A stretch of DNA of 64,000 bases, from NCBI RefSeq assembly GCF_000622365.1, contig NZ_JASC01000014.1, positions 1,116,001-1,180,000 of the forward strand, read 5' to 3'. Each line of letters starts with the position of its first letter. Position 1 is the stretch's first letter. A program made the position numbers and the translations under genes. This stretch comes from Sulfitobacter noctilucae (GTDB lineage: Bacteria > Pseudomonadota > Alphaproteobacteria > Rhodobacterales > Rhodobacteraceae). The notes below the pieces were generated by a model, which had not been told where the DNA came from, did not search any database, and saw only the letters and a list, made by a program, of their open reading frames with translations. Positions 58,894 to 64,000 of the stretch are shown here, piece by piece.

Positions 58894-60048
58894 TCAGCTT
58901 GACGGCGTAATCGCCTCAAAGGTTCCATCCGCCCGGATCCGGGTCATGAAAACACTGTCAGACCCTTGATTGTCACTGGCACCATAGGTGACAGAGAATC
59001 CACCAAAATCGATAGTCCCCAGATTGCCCAATGCTGCAAGGTAGCTTTCGCGCGTCAGATCCGCACCTGCGGTCTCCAGTGCCTCAATGGCCAAACGTCC
59101 GGTCAGATACCCCTCAAGAGATACAAAATCCGGCTCTGCTGACGCATCATGCGCGGTCAGGGCGGCTTGATAGGCCGCGACAACCGGAAGGGATGTGTCC
59201 CAGGGCTGCGGAACAACCTGGCTCACAATCACGCCATCGCCTGCTTCCCCAAGTTCAGCGGCAAGAGCTTTGGATCCGACGAAAGAGATTGTCACAAAGG
59301 TCGCATCCAGGCGCATCTTTTTGGACAGTTTAATGAATTCGCTCAAAGGCTTATACGCACCGACCATCACAATCGCCTCCGGTTTCGCTTTGCGAATTTC
59401 CAGCAGCGCGGATTTCACGGCAATAGTATTGCGCGTATAGGTTCCTTCGGCAGAAAGGGTCATACCGCGTGCCTCAAGCGCCTTTGTGACGCCGGATAAT
59501 CCGACGCGGCCAAAGCCGTCATCCTGATAAAGGATTGCGATATTGCTGAGCCCTTTCTCATCAACAAGGTAGTCAATCCAAGCTGCGGTTTCGGCGTCAT
59601 ATGTTGCGCGCAGATTGACGACATTCTTCAACGCAGGATCGCGCAGGAACCCGGCCCCCGTGAACGGTCCGATCATCGGAATATTCGATTTTGTAGCAAG
59701 GGGTTGGACAGCTTTGGTGGTCGGCGTCCCGACTGACCCGATCAGGCCGATGTGGTTATTGCCGTCGATCACGCTCGAAACCTGCTCGATGGAGCGGCTC
59801 GGCTCATAGCCGTCATCAAGACTGTCCAGCTCAATCATGCGCCCATGTACACCACCCGCGCGGTTCGCCTCGGCGAAAGCGGCCAGCATGCCAACGCGCA
59901 TGCCGCTGCCCAGTGCTGCCGCCGGCCCTTCAAGAGCGGCAACCTGTGCGAAGCGGACAGAGGTGGAATTAACGCCCTGTTCGGCAATTGCTGGAAAGGC
60001 CATCAGGCAGCCTGCGGCGAACACGGCAATTCGTTTCATGGAAAACAT
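58894..60048 (-). CDS. orphan type-I periplasmic binding protein (Leu/Ile/Val-BP family)
   Basis: I chose the ATG at 60048 with AAGGA 8 nt upstream (384 residues); ATGs at 60072 and 60039 are alternatives. The signal peptide ends near residue 23. The mature protein is a Peripla_BP_6 type two-lobe protein: GMLAAFAEANRAGGVHGRMIEL, IGLIGSVGTPTTKAVQPLA, IGPFTGAGFLRDP, LYQDDGFGRVG. Such proteins normally serve branched-chain amino acid ABC importers, but no permease or ATPase genes adjoin it; the next gene is a chemoreceptor. It is therefore probably a dedicated sensor component. Ligand unknown. Confidence 0.87.
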   Translation of the reverse strand: MFSMKRIAVFAAGCLMAFPAIAEQGVNSTSVRFAQVAALEGPAAALGSGMRVGMLAAFAEANRAGGVHGRMIELDSLDDGYEPSRSIEQVSSVIDGNNHIGLIGSVGTPTTKAVQPLATKSNIPMIGPFTGAGFLRDPALKNVVNLRATYDAETAAWIDYLVDEKGLSNIAILYQDDGFGRVGLSGVTKALEARGMTLSAEGTYTRNTIAVKSALLEIRKAKPEAIVMVGAYKPLSEFIKLSKKMRLDATFVTISFVGSKALAAELGEAGDGVIVSQVVPQPWDTSLPVVAAYQAALTAHDASAEPDFVSLEGYLTGRLAIEALETAGADLTRESYLAALGNLGTIDFGGFSVTYGASDNQGSDSVFMTRIRADGTFEAITPSS

Positions 60049-60470
60049 GGATTTGTCCTTGCTAGGTTTCAACTGGCCAAGGTCTGGATCAGATGGGTTT
60101 GCATCCGATTAATGTTTGCCGAAAAACAGGTGCGAAGCTGTAAAATTGGACCTGATTTGCCTCAAATTCGCAATAGGGCGAGGGGAAAGGTGCGACCCGT
60201 TTCAGTGTCGCAGCGTTTCAACCTGCCCCGGATCGACGGTCGCTAAGCGCAGGTTTTTAACGGTAGGACGCATCGCCGGCTGCTCAGGATCGTTCCTCGC
60301 ATTTATGCAATTATAGCAGGTTAAGCGACTTTCACGACCTCGTTAGATTCATATTCCCAGCATGGATTACCAAAGCACCGACCGTCATCGCAGACAGGAC
60401 GGCGCATCGGCAGCACGTTAAACGAACCACCGCACTAAAAATGACAGCATTCACATCCAAGGGAGAGTAA
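60049..60470. other. 422-bp region between binding-protein gene and tRNA-Ser(GGA), no gene
   Basis: It holds the presumed promoter of the binding protein-chemoreceptor operon. No open frame with a ribosome site, terminator or dyad was recognised. Confidence 0.5.
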
Positions 60471-60560
60471 TGGCGGATCGACAGGGATTCGAACCCTGGA
60501 GACGGTCTCCCGCCTACACACTTTCCAGGCGTGCGCCTTCGACCACTCGGCCACCGATCC
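60471..60560 (-). tRNA. tRNA-Ser (anticodon GGA)
   Basis: This is a 90-nt class II tRNA on the minus strand with encoded CCA (60471-60473 read as TGG on plus). The acceptor GGATCGG pairs with TCGATCC; the anticodon loop CTGGAAA gives GGA, reading UCC and UCU. The long variable arm and GGTTCGAATCC T-arm are present. Confidence 0.95.
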
Positions 60561-60630
60561 ATTGCGCGGGGTTTAGTATGAGCCGCCCCCAAGTTGCAAG
60601 AGCGAAAAGCGCGAAAAGATGCATCATCGC

Positions 60631-61350
60631 TCAGCTGTCCAGATGTAGGTAGACACGGCGGTTCAACCGGCCCTTTTTTTCCATCTTGCCCAGCCGCAGT
60701 GCACCGATCTCGCCTGTGCGCGCGACATGGGTGCCGCCGCAGGGTTGCAGGTCGATCCACTCGTCGTCTTCGCCAATGCGGATCAGGCGCACATCACCTG
60801 CACCCATGGGCGGCTTCACGGCCATTGTCTTGACCAGATGGGGGTTGGCCTCCAACTCTGCGCCAGTCATCCAGCCTTCGCTGACGCGGGCGTCCATCCC
60901 GACAAATTCGTTCAGCGCCGCTTCGATCTCGTCACGATTTTCCGGCGCATCCGGCATGTTGAAATCCAGCCGCCCGTATTGCGCCGCAATCTGGCCGCCG
61001 GTCACGGCAAAGGGGATCACCACGGACAAAAGATGCAGCGCCGTATGAACGCGCATATGTTTGTGTCTGCGGTCCCAATCCAGCGTCTGCACCAGATGCG
61101 CCCCCACAGGCGGCAGAGCGGCGGCTTCCGAGGGGACCAGCACAACAGCATCCCCGTCCCCCTTTACCGTAGTCGCGATAGGCAGGTGGCGCCCGTCCCA
61201 GCCAAGCCATCCGGAATCGCCCGGCTGCCCTCCGCCGGTGGGATAGAAGATGGTCTGGTCCAGCACCACGCCCCCTTCGGGTGTGATCGCCTGCACCACG
61301 GCCGGTGCATCGCGTAGATAGCTGTCGTCGCGGAATAGCAGCTTTGTCAT
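60631..61350 (-). CDS. AlaX-type alanyl-tRNA editing protein
   Basis: This 239-residue stand-alone homologue of the AlaRS editing domain has both zinc/catalytic motifs intact: HTALH (His102, His106) and CGGTH (Cys204, His208), plus the FYPTGGGQPGD segment (about 35-45). It hydrolyses Ser- (or Gly-) mischarged tRNA-Ala in trans. The gene overlaps the mechanosensitive channel gene by ATGA and lies 70 nt from a tRNA-Ser gene. Confidence 0.88.
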   Translation of the reverse strand: MTKLLFRDDSYLRDAPAVVQAITPEGGVVLDQTIFYPTGGGQPGDSGWLGWDGRHLPIATTVKGDGDAVVLVPSEAAALPPVGAHLVQTLDWDRRHKHMRVHTALHLLSVVIPFAVTGGQIAAQYGRLDFNMPDAPENRDEIEAALNEFVGMDARVSEGWMTGAELEANPHLVKTMAVKPPMGAGDVRLIRIGEDDEWIDLQPCGGTHVARTGEIGALRLGKMEKKGRLNRRVYLHLDS

Positions 61351-63716
61351 GCAGGTTCACCTTTCGGGTCCGTTGCGTCTTCTTGACTTGAGGAGGACTG
61401 CTGCAACACTTCGGGATTACGCAACCAGACGTCGCGCTGGGCAAAGGGTATTTCGATCCCCTCCTCGGCGAAACGCGCAGCGACAGCATGGTTTATATCA
61501 CTTTTGACCGACAGCATCCAATGCACGTCCCGCAGATAGCAACGTATCTCGAATTCCAGGGCGTCCGCCCCGAAATTCATGAACAATATAGTGGGTGCTG
61601 GATTCGCCAGTACCATGGGCTGCGCCTGTGCAATTTCGGTCAGAATCTTCTCAACCCGTTTGCTGTCGGTCCCGTAAGCCACGCCAACCGGAATGATGAC
61701 GCGGCCCGTGGTATTGCCGCGCGTGTAATTGGTGACCGTGCCGCTGACCAGATCGGCGTTGGGCACGATTACATCGGTCTTGTCGAATGTTTCGATCCGG
61801 GTAGAGCGGACAGAAATGTCGCGGACATGGCCCATCTGGTCGCCGACCTCGATCCAGTCACCCTCGGATATGGGGCGTTCGATCAACAGGATGATGCCGG
61901 AGACAAAGTTGCTGACAATATTCTGCAGACCAAAACCGATGCCCACCGACAGCGCACCGGCTACAATTGCCAGCGAACTCAAGTCGATGCCTGCCCCGGT
62001 GATCGCCGCAAGCGCCGCCAGAAAAATCCCGACATAGCCAACGCCGGACACGATGGCATTCTGACCCCCGATGTCGATGCGTGTCTTGGGCAGAACGTTG
62101 CTCCGCAGCGCGGTTTTCAACAAGCGCGTGAGGCCGTAGCCGATAGCAAAGATGATGGCAAAGGTCAGAAAATCCGTCGGCGAAATCCGTGTGTCCCCGA
62201 CAGCAAAGCCGCGCAGGAAGCCGTTCCACATCTCGGTAAGGTCGGTGACCCTTGCGCCCCAGATCAGCGCCAGCAGCGGGGTCGCCGCCGCCAACAGGAT
62301 CAACCCGAAAAGGATCGGCATCAGCGTATCGCGGGCATGGTCCCCCTGCCCCGTGATCGCCCCATAGACATCTGCTGCAAACCGTTGGAAGGCCATGACC
62401 GCCCCCAGCACCGCAAGGCTGATGATATAGGGTGGCAGGAGCGCATCGGCGGCTTGGTAATAGCCCATAACAGCAAGCACGGGTGCCACGATGGCCACGA
62501 TGATGGCACCGGTGCCCAACCCGTTGACCACCCGCACCAGCGTAGAACTGCGCAAGGGGGTGTCGGTATCAGATTTGGCATCTTCGGCCACATCACTGTA
62601 GCTGCGCAGGATTCGTCCCATACGGTAGAGCGCCAGACTGACCAGCACCGTGATCGGGAAAATCAAAACCGGTCGGGAGGACGCGGCCACATCGCCCGTT
62701 TCAAGAACCTGCGCAATCAATTCGGCGATGATAATCAATACGGTAATCACGCTGACATGAAATCTGATCTCGTGCCGTTGCGGCGCAGGCAACAGGATCA
62801 GGGCTTCATCTTCATCCCGTGAGAAAACGCGCTCGGAAACCCATCGCACAGCCAGTATGATGCCGCCCAAAAAGGCAAAGGACAGCACCATGCTGTCGAC
62901 ACCCGGCCCGAAATAGCCTGTCGAGATGGCAGAGGCTGCCAGAAGCTGCAGGCCGCCGAACGGCAGCGCAATCCGCAGGAGCGAGGCCAGAAACCGCCAG
63001 ATGCCGAACCCGGTTCCCCCGATGCCCTGCAGGCTGGTGATGACCATGCGTGACCAATACCGCCCCCGAAAGATCAGGGCGAGGCCGAGGATCGCAAGTG
63101 TGATCGTGATTGGCGTGGATTCGCGGAGGTAGAGACCGTTCAACTGCGGGCGGTCCCCGGGCGCCTCCGCCCACAAATTGCGAACCGCCTGCGTCAGGTC
63201 AATGATTGCCGGCTCCCAGTAGACCGGGTTCAGCGGAATGGGGCTGGTTTGCAAAAGCCGTGCCGTTTGCCGCTCCCGCAGGGTGGAATCGATTTCGGCG
63301 ACGAGTGCATCGGCCCGCACAAACTCGGCCTGAGCGCGCTGCACGGGATCGAGAAGAGCTGCCAACTGGTCGTTCAGCTCCGCGCGCGTGGCTGCAGCTT
63401 CGGCGGCTTCGGGCGCGGCTGAATCATCCGCAGGTTCATCGCCAAGCGCCGCAATCTGCTGGCGCAACGTTGCAATGCGCGTCGCATTCAGATTGCCTGC
63501 ATCATCAAACTCGGACCGAAATTCGACAACCTGCCGGCGCAGGTCATTCAGCTCGGCATTTGTGGTACTGTCCTCGGCCAAGGCGGCATCGGCACCATCG
63601 GCCACACTCTCCCAACGGCTGAAACTTGCGTCCGGCTCCTCTTGCGCCAAAGCAGAAAGCGCCGAGCAAATGAGAAAAACGCCGATGCAAAGAAAGGCGC
63701 GCCAGCGGGCCAGCAT
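61347..63716 (-). CDS. DUF3772 mechanosensitive channel of the MscS superfamily
   Basis: This 789-residue protein has a signal peptide (about 1-24), a periplasmic helical DUF3772-type region (about 30-185), about ten transmembrane helices and a C-terminal MscS core (about 575-745: the glycine/alanine-rich pore helix LSVGIGFGLQNIVSNFVSG, then IERPISEGDWIEVGDQMGHV and VIVPNADLVSGTVTNYT). It resembles large MscK/MscM-type channels that release solutes on hypo-osmotic shock. The start shares one base with the stop of the cysteine synthase gene (TGATG); its stop overlaps alaX. Confidence 0.88.
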   Translation of the reverse strand: MLARWRAFLCIGVFLICSALSALAQEEPDASFSRWESVADGADAALAEDSTTNAELNDLRRQVVEFRSEFDDAGNLNATRIATLRQQIAALGDEPADDSAAPEAAEAAATRAELNDQLAALLDPVQRAQAEFVRADALVAEIDSTLRERQTARLLQTSPIPLNPVYWEPAIIDLTQAVRNLWAEAPGDRPQLNGLYLRESTPITITLAILGLALIFRGRYWSRMVITSLQGIGGTGFGIWRFLASLLRIALPFGGLQLLAASAISTGYFGPGVDSMVLSFAFLGGIILAVRWVSERVFSRDEDEALILLPAPQRHEIRFHVSVITVLIIIAELIAQVLETGDVAASSRPVLIFPITVLVSLALYRMGRILRSYSDVAEDAKSDTDTPLRSSTLVRVVNGLGTGAIIVAIVAPVLAVMGYYQAADALLPPYIISLAVLGAVMAFQRFAADVYGAITGQGDHARDTLMPILFGLILLAAATPLLALIWGARVTDLTEMWNGFLRGFAVGDTRISPTDFLTFAIIFAIGYGLTRLLKTALRSNVLPKTRIDIGGQNAIVSGVGYVGIFLAALAAITGAGIDLSSLAIVAGALSVGIGFGLQNIVSNFVSGIILLIERPISEGDWIEVGDQMGHVRDISVRSTRIETFDKTDVIVPNADLVSGTVTNYTRGNTTGRVIIPVGVAYGTDSKRVEKILTEIAQAQPMVLANPAPTILFMNFGADALEFEIRCYLRDVHWMLSVKSDINHAVAARFAEEGIEIPFAQRDVWLRNPEVLQQSSSSQEDATDPKGEPA

Positions 63717-64000
63717 CAGCTGTCTTCGAAGACTTGGGGCAGTGCCGCACCTTCACGCTCAAGCCAGTCCGGCACCGGCAGGTTCTTTTCACGCAGGAAC
63801 ACCGGATTGAACAGCTTGGATTGATAGCGCGTGCCAAAGTCGCAAAGGATGGTCACGATGGTATGCCCGGGCCCAAGATCCCGCGCCAGCCGCATGGCCC
63901 CCGCCACGTTCACACCGGATGACGCACCCAGACACAGGCCTTCATGCTGCAACAAGTCGAAAACAACCGGCAAGGCTTCAAGATCGGAGATGTTATAGCT
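63716..64000 (-). CDS. cysteine synthase (C-terminal part; 5' end outside window)
   Basis: The frame is open from the window edge to the TGA at 63716-63718, giving about 94 residues. The sequence has LCLGASSGVNVAGAMRLARDLGPGHTIVTILCD, followed by GTRYQSKLFNP, which is the C-terminal domain of O-acetylserine sulfhydrylase (fold-type II PLP enzyme), where SSGVN binds the cofactor region. It makes cysteine from O-acetylserine and sulfide. The catalytic lysine lies outside the window. It heads a translationally coupled series with the channel and alaX genes. Confidence 0.85.
   Translation of the reverse strand, partial: SYNISDLEALPVVFDLLQHEGLCLGASSGVNVAGAMRLARDLGPGHTIVTILCDFGTRYQSKLFNPVFLREKNLPVPDWLEREGAALPQVFEDS

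Noticed and set aside
48203-60560. Two tRNA-Ser genes as possible integration sites of a genomic island
   Set aside because: No integrase, no repeated tRNA 3' ends and no compositional shift between them; the genes between are ordinary transport and chemotaxis genes.
61488-62822. Plus-strand frame of 444 codons inside the mechanosensitive channel gene
   Set aside because: Antisense frame rich in Asp, Gln, Arg and His; the minus-strand gene carries the MscS pore motif.

Overview
The window reads as chromosomal DNA from an alphaproteobacterium of the Rhodobacterales (Roseobacter group). The GC content is high and genes are tightly packed, with many 4-base ATGA start/stop overlaps. Lineage markers include a ChpT phosphotransferase, olsBA ornithine-lipid genes, the doeA/doeB/doeD ectoine catabolic core, an L21 protein with a helix-hairpin-helix tail, and a DUF3553 gene. 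No phage, transposase, integrase or CRISPR array was seen. Names rest on motif and family recognition by eye; no database search was run.

Layout. 1-3705: the 5' part of a methylenetetrahydrofolate-reductase-like gene with a small 'virulence factor'-family gene, then ppx/gppA-rlmE and a secreted Cache-like protein. 4215-7958: ectoine breakdown (doeD divergent from doeAB). 8089-15481: a predicted peptide-ligation locus with three transglutaminase-type domains, a circularly permuted ATP-grasp/alpha-E fusion and a DUF2126 amidoligase. 15668-18427: a secreted von Willebrand A protein with six Ig-like repeats. 19087-20831: a decayed repeat-rich surface or secreted protein. 21068-25574: a PLP decarboxylase and a TMADH/histamine-dehydrogenase-type flavoprotein with a LysR regulator. 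25641-28010: two adjacent genes of unknown function. 28098-30473: DUF1028, RidA and a flavin monooxygenase. 30767-34264: a DUF481 outer-membrane protein, a second LysR regulator, and aroQ overlapping a LuxR-type regulator.

34637-48042 is mostly housekeeping: tsf and rpsB; a PA14-like protein; olsBA; DUF3553 and chpT; the long leftward series rplU-rpmA-GNAT-lysE-GNAT-obgE-proB-proA; and two tandem DUF2059 proteins. A tRNA-Ser(CGA) follows. 48400-55476 is a leftward peptide-ABC-transporter operon ending in an XRE-cupin regulator and an M24 peptidase. 56037-60048 pairs a lone periplasmic binding protein with a large chemoreceptor. tRNA-Ser(GGA), alaX, a DUF3772 mechanosensitive channel and the 3' end of a cysteine synthase gene close the window.

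Most interesting for follow-up: the amidoligase/ATP-grasp/transglutaminase locus, the decarboxylase plus amine-dehydrogenase pair whose pocket residues look histamine-dehydrogenase-like, the unknown two-gene unit at 25641-28010, the orphan binding-protein/chemoreceptor pair, and the LuxR protein lacking three canonical AHL-pocket residues.
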